Assembly (NCBI RefSeq): GCF_000013665.1
Contig: NC_007912.1
Coordinates: forward strand, 2,466,501 to 2,530,500
Direction: 5' to 3'
DNA length: 64,000 nt
DNA from: Saccharophagus degradans 2-40
Lineage (GTDB): Bacteria; Pseudomonadota; Gammaproteobacteria; Pseudomonadales; Cellvibrionaceae
Part shown: positions 26,681-36,104 of the stretch, in pieces
Layout: every line of letters begins with the position of its first letter
Position numbering within the stretch: position 1 is the stretch's first letter
Translations under genes and position numbers: made by a program
Notes under the pieces: model-generated
The model's database searches: none
The model's input: only the letters and a program-made list of their open reading frames with translations
What the model was told of the DNA's origin: nothing

Positions 26681-27475
26681 CTACTGGGTTACATTAATCT
26701 CCTCTACCCGAACATTTTGTTCGATGGGAATAACGGCCGGGCCAAACTGATTGTATATAGCAACATCTGCGGCATCTCTACCGTAGCCTATGGCTATATA
26801 GCCACCTTTCTTGGTGTGTTGCGTTGCGTCGAATGTATACCACCTATCTGCAACAAATGCTTCGAACCAAGCGTGTAATTCCATTGGTTGCAATTCGTGC
26901 AAATACCCCACTACTAACCGAGCTGGAATGCTTAAGCTTCGGCACAGCGCGATGCCAAGGTGGGCCATATCTCTGCACACACCAATTTGTTTTTGATTAA
27001 CTTCGGTGGCAGATAAAGGTAGCGTGCTACCGCCGGGCACAAACTGAATATGGGTTTGCAGCCAGCTCTCTATTGTTGCAACTTGGTCGTAACCTAATAG
27101 CTGGTTGGCTGTTATCTCGGTAGCCATATCGCCAAAACGGTCAGATTCACAATAACGGCTAGGTAATAAATATTTCAAAACGCTATCGGGTAGGTGTTCT
27201 ATTTCTACAAAGGCACCGCCTGGATGAGTGTCCACACCGCTGCTGGTTCTTATAGTTGCAGACGTATAAACAGTAAAGTCGCCTACCGGTGCAATTAAGC
27301 GCTGACATAAGTTGCCGTAATCGTCGGTAAACTCTATTGCAGGTACACTTGGAAAGAGTAAATATTCCTCCGCGGCAACCCACTGCTGCGCCCCGCTTCT
27401 AGGCCTAAGCATAAATACAAAAGGGGTTGGTGAAGTAATACTAAACTTTAGTTCACAGCTTGCCTTTAACCACAT
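26681..27475 (-). CDS. Transglutaminase-like cysteine peptidase family protein, copy 2
   Basis: 264 aa. A beta-rich N-terminal region (1-140) precedes the transglutaminase core with the catalytic Cys in [17 protein letters not shown] (about residue 172), His in HAWFEAFV and Asp in TFDAT. Its ATG overlaps the stop codon of the upstream paralogue in TAATG, so they are translationally coupled. The pair is about 30% alike by eye in the core only. Bacterial proteins of this kind are usually proteases or amidohydrolases; the substrate is unknown. Confidence 0.85.
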   Translation of the reverse strand: MWLKASCELKFSITSPTPFVFMLRPRSGAQQWVAAEEYLLFPSVPAIEFTDDYGNLCQRLIAPVGDFTVYTSATIRTSSGVDTHPGGAFVEIEHLPDSVLKYLLPSRYCESDRFGDMATEITANQLLGYDQVATIESWLQTHIQFVPGGSTLPLSATEVNQKQIGVCRDMAHLGIALCRSLSIPARLVVGYLHELQPMELHAWFEAFVADRWYTFDATQHTKKGGYIAIGYGRDAADVAIYNQFGPAVIPIEQNVRVEEINVTQ

Positions 27476-28350
27476 TACATTGGCGCTCCGGTAGGTGTTA
27501 TTGCATCAGTTACCCAAACATTTACAGTCATATTGGTACCCGGCGGGCCAAAAAAGGTACCAGATATAGGCGGTACCGCTTCTGGTCGCCTCGATACAGC
27601 TACAGCAATATGCTCTGGCCCGGCTATGCTCCCCATCGTAGGGTCAAAGCCTTTCCAGCCCGCGCCAGGTAAAAACACTTCGGCCCAAGCGTGAGTAGAG
27701 CCAGCTTGGGCAATGTCGGTATTTGAGTATATGTAGCCACTAACAAAACGCGTAGCAAAGCCGAGTTTTCGCGCTGCACTCATAAATAAATTTGCGGAAT
27801 CTCGGCAAGACCCAGATTTATTTTGCAATGTGGTGTCTGCCGATTGCACACCCTCTTCCTCGCGCTTACAGTAAACTATAGATTGGTAAATGTTTTGGTT
27901 TAGCTTTAGTAGTAAGTCGAATGTTTGAATGGTGTTGCCTTGCGGCCAGAACAGTCTCACCCAGTTATTCACCATGGGCTGATCAATATACTGAATTTGT
28001 TCCATATAGGGCGCGAGAAGAATTTTATCCTCGACGCTATAATTAAATGGGTATTCCACAGCATAGCTTTCTAACAAAAAATCGTGTGGCGATAAGTCAT
28101 ATTTTTGAATAATTATATCGCTCTGTATATTTAACTGCTTTACCTTGCTGTTAAAGCTGGCTATACAAACAGAATTGCTTTCGACATCTCTATGCCAGCG
28201 AAGCGATGCGTTAGGGCTAATGTCTAAACTAGATGACTCAATACGCTGGTCGTGGCCTTCTCTCGGCCTAAGCCTAAGGGTGTGGGGCAACAGTTGTACC
28301 GATGCAGAAAAGTCATACTGTGTTTGGTGGATAATTTTGTATCGTTTCAT
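27475..28350 (-). CDS. Transglutaminase family protein with bacterial N-terminal domain, copy 1
   Basis: 291 aa, AGGAGG 5 bp before the ATG. The N-terminal bacterial transglutaminase region (1-90, with [18 protein letters not shown]) leads to the core domain with Cys in [20 protein letters not shown], His in [12 protein letters not shown] and Asp in FDPT. Complete for the family. First gene of a two-gene operon with the next transglutaminase. Similar tandem pairs are common in Proteobacteria next to alpha-E/circularly permuted ATP-grasp genes, which are absent here. Confidence 0.87.
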   Translation of the reverse strand: MKRYKIIHQTQYDFSASVQLLPHTLRLRPREGHDQRIESSSLDISPNASLRWHRDVESNSVCIASFNSKVKQLNIQSDIIIQKYDLSPHDFLLESYAVEYPFNYSVEDKILLAPYMEQIQYIDQPMVNNWVRLFWPQGNTIQTFDLLLKLNQNIYQSIVYCKREEEGVQSADTTLQNKSGSCRDSANLFMSAARKLGFATRFVSGYIYSNTDIAQAGSTHAWAEVFLPGAGWKGFDPTMGSIAGPEHIAVAVSRRPEAVPPISGTFFGPPGTNMTVNVWVTDAITPTGAPM

Positions 28351-28881
28351 ATTCCTCCTGAATACCTTCGTACAATTTAGCGACTCATTAAGCCACTCCT
28401 TGTTCAGCCACTACTTACTCAGTCGATCCCTGTTTAGGCACTCCCTTTAGTCTTTTTCTTCTTGGTTGAATCCTTTCAAGCTATTCGTAGCTAATTGCTT
28501 GGGATATTTGCCATTTAAGTGAGGCGCTGCAGAAAAATTTAATAGGTAGGCTTAGTCATCATAACAGCAATTTTAAAGTTAGCTCTGTTTTATTACATCG
28601 TCTTTCAGTTATAGCGCTCAGCTATTAGCTACGGATTTATCCAATATTCAAATTGAGCTTTTCTGTTCTTACAAACAGCTTGTAAAAATTGCAATTTATA
28701 ACGTTATTGGCGTTCGTTACATTACTTACGTGTTTGCACCCTCTTTAGTAAGTGAATAAGTAAAAGCCAGGTGTGACGGGTGCTGCAGCAGCATAGGATA
28801 TTTATTGTATGGTAATTTCAGTGAGTTGGCACAAAGGATGCTACTACTAAAGTGAACAAGTCTAAAACCAGGAGGAATATC
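28351..28881. other. 531-bp intergenic region with 15-bp tandem repeats, dps leader
   Basis: No gene was found. The left part holds the 15-bp imperfect repeats described at 28379-28450. The right part (28560-28880) is AT-rich and must carry the dps promoter, but I see no convincing -35/-10 pair or known operator. Confidence 0.4.
28379..28450. repeat. 15-bp imperfect tandem repeat, four units plus a partial
   Basis: Units AGCCACTCCTTGTTC (28391-28405), AGCCACTACTTACTC, AGTCGATCCCTGTTT and AGGCACTCCCTTTAG follow one another without gaps after a partial unit at 28379-28390. The consensus is AGYCACTCCYTGTTY. Lies directly upstream of the transglutaminase operon. Confidence 0.6.
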
Positions 28882-29388
28882 ATGACTACTAGTTCAGTAC
28901 TTAAATCCAGCGCTACAGAAATTAAAACCAAAGGTGGTTTGCAGCATAAGGATCGCTCTGAACTTGCCAGCCAGCTTTCATCGGCATTAGCAAATAGCTA
29001 TGTGCTGTATTTAAAAACGCAAAGCTTTCACTGGAATGTAGTAGGCCCATTATTCTACAGCTTACACAAACTTACCGAAGAGCAGTACGAAGATATGGCA
29101 TTAGCAGTAGATACCATTGCTGAACGTATTCGAGCGATTGGTTTTATTGCGCCAGGCAGCTTTGAGCAATTTAAAGAGCTTGCTGAAATTAAAGAAGAAG
29201 CTGGGGCGCCTAGCGCCGAGGAAATGATTCAACAACTTGTAGACGACAATACAACTTGTGCCCGCTTACTTCGCGATACTGTAATCGAAGCGGAAAAAGT
29301 AAATGATGTTACCACCGCCGGTATTCTTACCGATAGAATCGGCCAACACGAAGAGAATGCTTGGATGCTCCAAGCCATTCTTTCATAA
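28882..29388 (+). CDS. dps: Dps-family ferritin-like DNA-protection protein
   Basis: 168 aa from the ATG at 28882, which has AGGAGG 6 bp before it; an upstream ATG at 28852 lacks such a site. The four-helix bundle shows the Dps ferroxidase residues: HWNV (H about 53), then D and E in YEDMALAVDTIAERIRA. The Lys/Gln-rich N-terminus could bind DNA. Dps dodecamers store iron and protect DNA from peroxide. A terminator-like hairpin follows at 29431-29453. Confidence 0.92.
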   Translation: MTTSSVLKSSATEIKTKGGLQHKDRSELASQLSSALANSYVLYLKTQSFHWNVVGPLFYSLHKLTEEQYEDMALAVDTIAERIRAIGFIAPGSFEQFKELAEIKEEAGAPSAEEMIQQLVDDNTTCARLLRDTVIEAEKVNDVTTAGILTDRIGQHEENAWMLQAILS

Positions 29389-29430
29389 CACTTTTTTGCC
29401 TCACCTCTTTGTGAGCGCATATAAGTGACG

Positions 29431-29453
29431 AAAAGCCTCACTACGAGGCTTTT
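29431..29453 (+). terminator. Terminator-like hairpin after dps
   Basis: A 9-bp stem AAAAGCCTC/GAGGCTTTT with loop ACTAC lies 43 bp after the dps stop. The T-tail consists of the stem's own TTTT. Confidence 0.65.
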
Positions 29454-29608
29454 CTAACACACTACTTACGTATCCGAAGCGATTTTAAGCACTAAGGCTT
29501 ACATTTTATAGAGTGCGACCAAGGTGCGTGTTTTGCTAATACATTCTCTATTTTAGCGAACGGTAAAGCATCGCGCATGCAGGAATCGTTTAACGGGAGG
29601 ATTAGAAA

Positions 29609-30355
29609 ATGTTAAGAAGCTTAAATGAAATATCTGGTTACAACTTAGAAGCGACCGATGGTGATATAGGCGAATGCAGGGACTTCCTATTCGACGACAC
29701 CCAATGGACCATTCGGTATATGGTCGCAGACACTCACAAGTGGTTACCCGGTGGCAGAAAAGTATTAATTAGCCCTATTTCTCTTGGTGAGCCACAGTGG
29801 GCCAACAGCGCATTGCCGGTAAATCTTACCCGTGAAGAAATAAAAAACAGCCCTTCTATTGATGAGCACAAACCTGTTTCTCGCCAATATGAGGCTCAGT
29901 TTTTTAGATATTACGGCTATGGTTTTTATTGGATGGGCGGTGGATTATGGGGAACAGGCCCTCACCCCGCTGCATTGGTAGAAACCGCAGCACCGGCTTT
30001 AGCCGACATACAAGAGAATGAAGATGAGCACTTGCGTTCTGCCTCTGAGATTGAAGGTTACACGGTGAATGCCAAGGACGATTCAATCGGTCATGTCGAA
30101 AACTTTATTCTACAGGACGAAACGTGGGAAATTGCGTACTTAGTGATAGCTACGCGCAATTGGCTACCTGGCGGTAGAAAGGTTTTAATTTCCCCGCATT
30201 GGCTAACAGATATTGACTGGAAAGGACGTTCTGTTTCAGTAAACCTAACCACAGAACAAATTAAAAATAGCCCAGAATATCATTCAGTTGAATTTGCTGA
30301 CCCTGTATATGAAGACACCTTACACAGTCACTATGGATTAAGTAAACGCAAATAG
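29609..30355 (+). CDS. Tandem PRC-barrel domain protein
   Basis: 248 aa, GGAGG before the ATG. Two PRC-barrel units: about 5-95 and 148-240. Each has the same order of a GD/DSIG start, a strand leading to WLPGGRKVLISP, a W, and then VNLT-x-E-x-IKNSP. The middle (100-145) holds a Tyr/Gly-rich patch (YYGYGFYWMGGG). PRC-barrel proteins of this kind are soluble and of unknown function; the duplication is typical of proteins next to Dps and Crp/Fnr genes in stress clusters. The Crp/Fnr gene follows 82 bp downstream on the same strand. Confidence 0.82.
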   Translation: MLRSLNEISGYNLEATDGDIGECRDFLFDDTQWTIRYMVADTHKWLPGGRKVLISPISLGEPQWANSALPVNLTREEIKNSPSIDEHKPVSRQYEAQFFRYYGYGFYWMGGGLWGTGPHPAALVETAAPALADIQENEDEHLRSASEIEGYTVNAKDDSIGHVENFILQDETWEIAYLVIATRNWLPGGRKVLISPHWLTDIDWKGRSVSVNLTTEQIKNSPEYHSVEFADPVYEDTLHSHYGLSKRK

Positions 30356-30437
30356 CTTTTATGTGTGTGGGTGCATAAATCCTGTATTAACAATAGCCCT
30401 GCGAAAGATGCCGTGCAGGGCTAAAGGAGCTACGGCT

Positions 30438-31148
30438 ATGAATAGTGCAAACTCGTTAAGTAGATCAACCCACTTAAAGTTAGTCTCATCCAGTGAAGAA
30501 CATTCCCGCTCCCCCTGCTCTCAAGATCTTATTTCTGATTTACCACACACTCGTTTACGAGAATGCCCTGAGGGCGCTGTATTGTTCCAACAGGGAGATG
30601 CCGCAACCACCTTATATCGGTTAAGTAGCGGTTTGGTAAAACTTGTAACATATAAGCCTGATGGAAGTACCAGAATCGTCCGTGTTTGTTCTGCAGGTAA
30701 TTTGATAGGCATGGAGGGCTTGTTTAACGCGAAGTATCATTACACTGCAATTGCGTTAAGCTCCGTAAGCGCTGTTGAGTGCCCTATTTCTGATATTCAG
30801 CAACGAGAAAAACACGATATTCAATTGTATCTTCAGTTAACGGAAGAGCTTTACGACCAATTGACGCTCGCCGATAAGTGGATATCGGATTTTTCTTCAG
30901 GCAGTCTTAAACAAAGAATTGTAAAATTGTTAGAGTACTTAACCAGTATTAAACAGAGTCAATCTAGCCGTTTAATTGAGCTGTTAAAAGTGCAGGATAT
31001 TGCCGACATAGTAGCTGCCACCCCCGAGAGCGTTAGCCGAATATTGGCTGATTTTAAACGTAAAGAAATACTTGTAAAAAGCAGTGGTGCTTTAATGGAT
31101 GTATATACAATTGATTTGCAGAAACTGAACACGCCAATGGTTATGTAG
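30438..31148 (+). CDS. Crp/Fnr family transcriptional regulator
   Basis: 236 aa from the ATG at 30438 (AGGAG 9 bp upstream); an in-frame ATG at 30363 is unlikely. A cNMP-binding-type beta-roll (about 40-145) is followed by a dimer helix and a winged helix-turn-helix (about 165-235). The recognition helix reads TPESVSRIL, with E and SR in the positions FNR uses to read TTGAT. It lacks FNR's N-terminal Cys cluster, so oxygen sensing by an Fe-S cluster is unlikely. TTGAT-N4-ATCAA sites occur upstream of the sad-like gene and acnA, and they are plausible targets. Confidence 0.87.
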   Translation: MNSANSLSRSTHLKLVSSSEEHSRSPCSQDLISDLPHTRLRECPEGAVLFQQGDAATTLYRLSSGLVKLVTYKPDGSTRIVRVCSAGNLIGMEGLFNAKYHYTAIALSSVSAVECPISDIQQREKHDIQLYLQLTEELYDQLTLADKWISDFSSGSLKQRIVKLLEYLTSIKQSQSSRLIELLKVQDIADIVAATPESVSRILADFKRKEILVKSSGALMDVYTIDLQKLNTPMVM

Positions 31149-31170
31149 CTGTAACCAAGCTTACATTTTA

Positions 31171-31233
31171 TTAAATCTTAAACCTTAAACCTTAAACCTT
31201 AAGCCTTAAACCTTAAACCTTAAACCTCAAAAC
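31171..31233. repeat. Heptamer tandem repeat (TTAAACC)n
   Basis: Nine consecutive 7-bp units; six are exact TTAAACC and three are one- or two-base variants (TTAAATC, TTAAGCC, TCAAAAC). Lies between the convergent Crp/Fnr and epimerase-fusion genes. Slippage-prone short repeat of unknown role; it resembles a telomeric repeat only superficially. Confidence 0.85.
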
Positions 31234-31287
31234 TTAATCCCTAAAGATTAATCATTAACGCTACTAAGAGGTAAATTCGTTTAATAG

Positions 31288-31318
31288 TAGCAGGCCTTGT
31301 ACAAACGGTGGCCTGCTA
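31288..31318. terminator. Stem-loop between convergent genes
   Basis: TAGCAGGCC (31288-31296) and GGCCTGCTA (31310-31318) form a perfect 9-bp stem with a 13-nt loop, and the right arm includes the stop codon of the fusion gene. No T-run on either strand, so termination is plausible but not shown. Confidence 0.35.
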
Positions 31319-33928
31319 AACTATATAGCTGCTCCAACTACCATACTTATTGCCAATACTCCCTTTAGGTAGGCTACACGCTATTATTGCTAAGCCCGCT
31401 ACCCCACTTGCCAATATAGAAATAATACCCGCGGATAATACAAAAGGCGTAATCAATAGCGCCATGCCGAGAAAAATATTAACGAATCGTATTGGCCGCA
31501 TTACTTCTGCGCACGCGGTTATGGTTATTGTGAGTATTAATGCACCTATTAGATGATCCGCATTCGCCATTGCGCCTGTTGTATTTAATGTAATGCGTGT
31601 AAACATTAGCCAAACACCCAATATTGCGCAGACCGCAAGGTTCCATGGCAAGGTAACACCGCCTAACGCACACTCTTTGAATATTTTTACAGGTGACTGA
31701 GCAAAGTTATCGGCTTGATTACCATTGCTCTCGGGTAGCAAACCGTGCTTAGCGTTGCTACTCTGTTTCTCGCGCGAGGCATTTGCCATTTCTTCTTCTA
31801 TTTTATTGGGTTCATCGGTATCGCCAGTAAATAGGATTAGCATCCAAGGTTGACCAGCTTGCGCTCGCCTTTTTAGAAACTGAATTGTTGCAACTATTTC
31901 GTCAAAACTATAGGGGATTTGAATAAGCATTGCGACGGCGGCAATTAGACAGAGGGTGCACCAAGTATCTAGCACAATAGGCTGAATGATAATAAAGGTG
32001 ATTGAAATTGCACCTAGTGGAATAATCATAAAACCAAAAAATAATACTAGCCACGGCATAGTTCGCCAGCGGTTGCGAGACCCAATTACACCGGTAAGTA
32101 TTTCTAACAAATAGGTTAGTGCTCCTAAGCCGGCATCTGGTACCGGCCAAGCTTTGGACACGCTAGATGTAATTATCTCTTCTGTACCGTTTTTGGCATT
32201 ATCTATAGCACCACCAAAAAATGGCTCCCACACGCTATCTATATGCTCTAACTGATACGCAGTCAAATATCTAGATATAAAAAAGCCTACAAATGCCAAT
32301 AAAATTATTGGCAGCCGCTGAAACCAATCTGATGGCGAAAACTCCCAGCCAGGTGGGATTGAAGGCCCTGTTTCACTCGCTACCGGCGATACCAAACGCG
32401 GGAATGGTCTAACTAAAAGTGCAAAGCCGAATACTAACCCGCCTATAATGGTGTTGTTTAAATAAGCAGCTGCGCTTGGAGTCCAAAATATTAAAGGGGC
32501 AAACATAAGCCACATAGCTACCACGCCTAACCCCCAGCGAGATAATTGGTATAAGGGCTTAGCAGAGAGGGACATGCACGCAAAAATACAAACCAACACA
32601 CCTGAAACAATATCGCTTATGCACATTGCTGAAGCGTTATAGCCTAGTGTAAATGGTGAGCTTAATAGCCAGGCTCCCAACCCCATGTTTACGAAGGGGG
32701 CCCAAATACTATTTTTATGCGCTTCTAAATACTTTACTTCATACTGCTCTCTTAACTCTTCAGGATTCATATTTTTTTCTTTAGCCGCGCGAAACCATGC
32801 CGGAACTTTAATGCCGTTGTTCTCGTACCATTGAATAGGGTTGGCTTTAAGATTATGAATTAGTTTTGGCAAACTAGTTTGTATACGATGCTTGGGGGTC
32901 CACCCCAGTGTGTGCTCTATTTTTTCTATATTTAGCTCATAGTGATCAGACGCCATATCAATCATAAATGGCTTAATAAAGGGCCGTTCACCCTCATCTA
33001 GATCATCTGGTATTACCGGCTCAGACCTGTCCTCTACCCACGCCCCTACTTTTGCTAAAGGTTCTGGCACAGAAAAGGTCGCCCAATCGCTTTCGCCGTG
33101 AATCTGCTTACCTATTTGATGTTGTAGTTCACAATAACTAATAACAGAGGCTTCGCCAGCTAAAAATATATTCTGGCTATCAAGTTCTTTACGCTTTGTT
33201 ATTACTGCTTTAAAGAGGTCGAGCAAATCTTCTCTGTGAATAAATGCTTGGCCGGCTTGGCTATCACCTGAATGCAATACGCTTTTGGGGTTGCGCTCAT
33301 ATATACGCGATATTTGGTGTGCTAACGTGGGCACAGCCACTTCGTCGTCGTATAAGCCCGCTAGCCTAAGTATGGTAAAAGGGGTTTTGCTGGTGTGGTC
33401 TATAATTACATTTTCTGCATTCGCTTTCGATTCTGGGTAAGCCCACTTTGGCCCCAAGGGCGATTGCTCTGCTATAAGCTCTCCGGGTTTACCCGGTTTA
33501 TGAACGAGCATGGTACTGGCGTAAATAAAATGCTCTACATTTATTTGAGTTAATGCATCAAGTAGGTTTTTTGTGCCCTTTACATTTACTTCATCGTAAA
33601 GCGGCGACTTTTCGCCGGTAAAATCAAAATACGCGGCCAGATGAATTACTGCTGCTACGCGTTCGCCAAACCTTTCCTTAACCGTAAGGATTGCATTATC
33701 CATAGATTTAGGGGATGTAATGTCACAGGTTATGTCTGCGTATTCAGAACGATCTAAACCAACCACCCTAAAATCTGCCGCTAAGAATTCGCTTAGTGCG
33801 CGGCCAATATTACCTGTAGCCCCCGTTATCAATACGATATTTTTGGCTGCGGTGCTTTGTGGTCTCGTATTGTTATGTGCTTGTTCAGTTAATTTACTGT
33901 TAATGGTACGCCTCCATATTCCATTCAA
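31316..33928 (-). CDS. Fusion of NAD-dependent epimerase with SPW-repeat and VKOR-like membrane domains
   Basis: 870 aa. No in-frame ATG precedes the nucleotide-binding site, so translation must begin at a non-ATG codon; TTG at 33926-33928 is the most upstream, and an ATT with GGAGG 6 bp before it is an alternative. Domains: SDR/epimerase with GATGNIG (about 35-41) and the YxxSK-like YPESK (about residue 165) to about 370; two SPW-type four-helix blocks (about 405-510 and about 760-860); and between them a VKOR-like membrane segment (about 540-700) with the redox pair CTLC. Such a fusion might couple a reductase to disulfide or quinone chemistry in the membrane. Substrate unknown. Confidence 0.75.
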   Translation of the reverse strand: MNGIWRRTINSKLTEQAHNNTRPQSTAAKNIVLITGATGNIGRALSEFLAADFRVVGLDRSEYADITCDITSPKSMDNAILTVKERFGERVAAVIHLAAYFDFTGEKSPLYDEVNVKGTKNLLDALTQINVEHFIYASTMLVHKPGKPGELIAEQSPLGPKWAYPESKANAENVIIDHTSKTPFTILRLAGLYDDEVAVPTLAHQISRIYERNPKSVLHSGDSQAGQAFIHREDLLDLFKAVITKRKELDSQNIFLAGEASVISYCELQHQIGKQIHGESDWATFSVPEPLAKVGAWVEDRSEPVIPDDLDEGERPFIKPFMIDMASDHYELNIEKIEHTLGWTPKHRIQTSLPKLIHNLKANPIQWYENNGIKVPAWFRAAKEKNMNPEELREQYEVKYLEAHKNSIWAPFVNMGLGAWLLSSPFTLGYNASAMCISDIVSGVLVCIFACMSLSAKPLYQLSRWGLGVVAMWLMFAPLIFWTPSAAAYLNNTIIGGLVFGFALLVRPFPRLVSPVASETGPSIPPGWEFSPSDWFQRLPIILLAFVGFFISRYLTAYQLEHIDSVWEPFFGGAIDNAKNGTEEIITSSVSKAWPVPDAGLGALTYLLEILTGVIGSRNRWRTMPWLVLFFGFMIIPLGAISITFIIIQPIVLDTWCTLCLIAAVAMLIQIPYSFDEIVATIQFLKRRAQAGQPWMLILFTGDTDEPNKIEEEMANASREKQSSNAKHGLLPESNGNQADNFAQSPVKIFKECALGGVTLPWNLAVCAILGVWLMFTRITLNTTGAMANADHLIGALILTITITACAEVMRPIRFVNIFLGMALLITPFVLSAGIISILASGVAGLAIIACSLPKGSIGNKYGSWSSYIV

Positions 33929-33979
33929 TACATAGCTCTACGCGATCAACAAATCGTTTATTACCGTTTAAATACGGTA

Positions 33980-35368
33980 CTAACCTGCTATTGTTTTAAT
34001 ATTTACAAATTCGTGTATACCAAATTCGCTTAACTCTCTTCCAAAACCACTATTTTTAATGCCACCAAAAGGTAGCTCTGGCGTTGACCGAACAAAATCG
34101 TTAATAACGCATGCGCCGGCTTCAACGTTTGCTGCAAATTGCTCTGCTTTGTTGCTATCGGCTGTGAAAATAGCAGAACCTAGGCCAAAGCTCGTTTCAT
34201 TTGCTACTTGCATGGCTTCATCCTCATCTAAAACAGGAATAACAGCGGCTACAGGCCCGAAAAGCTCTTCATTGTAGGCGGGGGAATCTTTAGCAACATT
34301 GGTTAATACCGTAGCTTCGTAGAAAAAACCTTTACCAACGGGTATTTCACCACCGCAAACAATTTCGGCGCCTCTACTTGTACTTTCTAATACTTGGCAG
34401 TGTAGGTTTTCTAATAAATCCTGACGCGCCAGTGGCCCTAGCTCCGTGCTTTTGTTTAAAGGGTCGCCCATTTTGGCCTTGCAAATATGTTCCGCTAGCA
34501 ACTCTTCGAATTGTCTGGCCACAGCAGATTCCACAATAAAACGTTTTGCACCTATACAGCTCTGACCATTATTAATAAGTCGGCTGGTAGCGCAGCGCTC
34601 GGCGGCTTTAGAAATGTCGGCATCTTTAAGCACGACGTAGGGGTCACTTCCACCGAGCTCTAGCACTACTTTTTTTAGGTGATGACCTGCTTGTTGTGCT
34701 ACCTCCCTACCCGCTTTTTCACTGCCAGTAAGTGAAACTGCACGCACAGCATTATGTGCAATTACCTCTGGGATAAGATCTGAGGAAACGGGTAAATGTA
34801 TATAAGTATTTTCTGGGCAGGCTTGATTAAAGGTTTTGGCAATAGCTTCTGCGCAACCAAATACGTTGCTCGCGTGTTTTACCACAACAGTATTGCCCGC
34901 CAATAATGTGGGAATAGCAAACCGGAAAACCTGCCAAAATGGAAAATTCCACGGCATTACACCAAGTATTACACCGAGCGGTTGAAACTCAACCCGGCTA
35001 TTTTTCAGGTTGGATGAAATAGGTTTAGCCCTCAAAAATTGATGGGCGTTTTTGCAGTAATAATCACACAACGCAATGCACTTATCTATTTCAGCCTTTG
35101 CTTGATTGATTGGCTTACCCATTTCTATTGTTATAAAAGTGGCTAGGCCTTGCTTGTTTTCAGCAAGCTGCGTTGCTACTCGCTTAATTAAGGCGATTCT
35201 TTCATCTAAAGCCGTTTTTCGCCATTGTTTAAAAGCAACATCTGCTTGATCTAGCTTTCGATCGATTGAATTTTTAGCCAGTAGTGCATAGCTACCAACC
35301 TCTTGCTCTGTAAAGGGGTTAACACTTACAACTTGGCCGTGAAGAGCGTGGTGCGTATTAGCTTGCAT
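33980..35368 (-). CDS. sad: NAD(P)-dependent aldehyde dehydrogenase, Sad/YneI type
   Basis: 462 aa, the same length as E. coli Sad (YneI), a succinate-semialdehyde dehydrogenase, and clearly similar through MPWNFPFWQVFRFAIPTLLAGN, VLELGGSDPYVV, the catalytic Cys in NNGQSCIGAKRF and the end block LPFGGIKNSGFGRELSEFG. AAGGAG precedes the ATG. It would feed succinate from GABA or related semialdehydes into the TCA cycle, fitting the nearby acnA and fumC. An FNR-type site lies 123-136 bp upstream. Substrate preference cannot be told from sequence. Confidence 0.85.
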   Translation of the reverse strand: MQANTHHALHGQVVSVNPFTEQEVGSYALLAKNSIDRKLDQADVAFKQWRKTALDERIALIKRVATQLAENKQGLATFITIEMGKPINQAKAEIDKCIALCDYYCKNAHQFLRAKPISSNLKNSRVEFQPLGVILGVMPWNFPFWQVFRFAIPTLLAGNTVVVKHASNVFGCAEAIAKTFNQACPENTYIHLPVSSDLIPEVIAHNAVRAVSLTGSEKAGREVAQQAGHHLKKVVLELGGSDPYVVLKDADISKAAERCATSRLINNGQSCIGAKRFIVESAVARQFEELLAEHICKAKMGDPLNKSTELGPLARQDLLENLHCQVLESTSRGAEIVCGGEIPVGKGFFYEATVLTNVAKDSPAYNEELFGPVAAVIPVLDEDEAMQVANETSFGLGSAIFTADSNKAEQFAANVEAGACVINDFVRSTPELPFGGIKNSGFGRELSEFGIHEFVNIKTIAG

Positions 35369-35490
35369 ACTGTATTCTCCTTATAAACAACTTTATGCGT
35401 TAAGAGTTTAATCCCGCTATAAGAATACGTTATAAGATTGTTGCAAAAGGTACTTAACAAGAACACTACAGCATGCATCATTACAAGCCA

Positions 35491-35504
35491 TTGACAATTA
35501 TCAA
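35491..35504. promoter_or_regulatory. FNR-type site upstream of the sad-like gene
   Basis: TTGACAATTATCAA differs from the TTGAT-N4-ATCAA consensus at one base. Its flanks (CA before, TCG after) match the acnA copy. Located 123 bp upstream of the start codon at 35368. Confidence 0.5.
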
Positions 35505-35660
35505 TCGCGACAAGTGATTTAAAGCTCACCGTGTTGCATGTTTGAAAAGTGTGAAGTGAGTTTAGTTTTTTTTTACAGGTTAGTATTTGACCCAATTACT
35601 CCCTCTTAGACCTATTGATACTGCATTAATTATTTATGGCATATTCAATGTAGTAACCCG

Positions 35661-35873
35661 TTAATCGTGCTCGCGTTTAACAGGCGCTTCTTCTGGTGAG
35701 CGCTCTGGTATCTCTTCAATATCATATGGCTTACTTTCTGTCGGGGTTGGCATATCTATTTCATCTGGGGTGTTGGCAGGTATGTCATCTTCTTTGCCTG
35801 AAAAATAACAAGAGTTTATCTGTAACAGGGCAGAATGTTTTCCAATGGGCTTTGTTTTTAAGTCGTAATTCAT
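35661..35873 (-). CDS. Small acidic Pro-rich hypothetical protein
   Basis: 70 aa with AGAGG about 9 bp before the ATG. The first 25 residues are ordinary; the rest is a Pro/Glu/Asp-rich disordered tail with repeated EIP/SPEE-like motifs. I recognise no family. It sits between the divergent sad-like and acnA genes. The ribosome site and codon-periodic Pro/Glu bias favour a real gene, but evidence is limited. Confidence 0.45.
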   Translation of the reverse strand: MNYDLKTKPIGKHSALLQINSCYFSGKEDDIPANTPDEIDMPTPTESKPYDIEEIPERSPEEAPVKREHD

Positions 35874-36086
35874 AATTTTACCTCTGGCAGCGAATTGCAG
35901 GTTTTACCCTGTTTTTCTATTTTTAATACAGGGTTGATTAATAGTGACTAGTTGCTGGCGGCACATTATTTGGCGACCGCCAATGAGATTAATTCCGATG
36001 CGCTTAATTTATTCATCTAATTTACTTGCCCGATTGATGTACCTAATAAAATAGTTACGTAGGTTATACCCGCGCATCTAGCCGTA

Positions 36087-36104
36087 CATTGATAATTATC
36101 AATG
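36087..36104. promoter_or_regulatory. FNR-type perfect palindrome upstream of acnA
   Basis: CATTGATAATTATCAATG is a perfect 18-bp palindrome containing the exact FNR/ANR consensus TTGAT-N4-ATCAA (36089-36102), 125 bp before the acnA ATG. A second, shorter palindrome TGAGAT-TGAT-ATCTCA lies 3 bp beyond it (36108-36123). The 355-bp gap 35874-36228 holds nothing else I recognise. A Fur site (GATAATNATTATC-like) is the alternative reading. Confidence 0.6.

Noticed and set aside
31171-31233. Possible CRISPR or telomere array
   Set aside because: Units are 7 bp with no spacers, and no cas genes or chromosome end are in evidence.
36087-36104. Fur box
   Set aside because: The palindrome resembles a Fur site but is an exact TTGAT-N4-ATCAA, and a Crp/Fnr gene is near; Fur remains possible but second choice.
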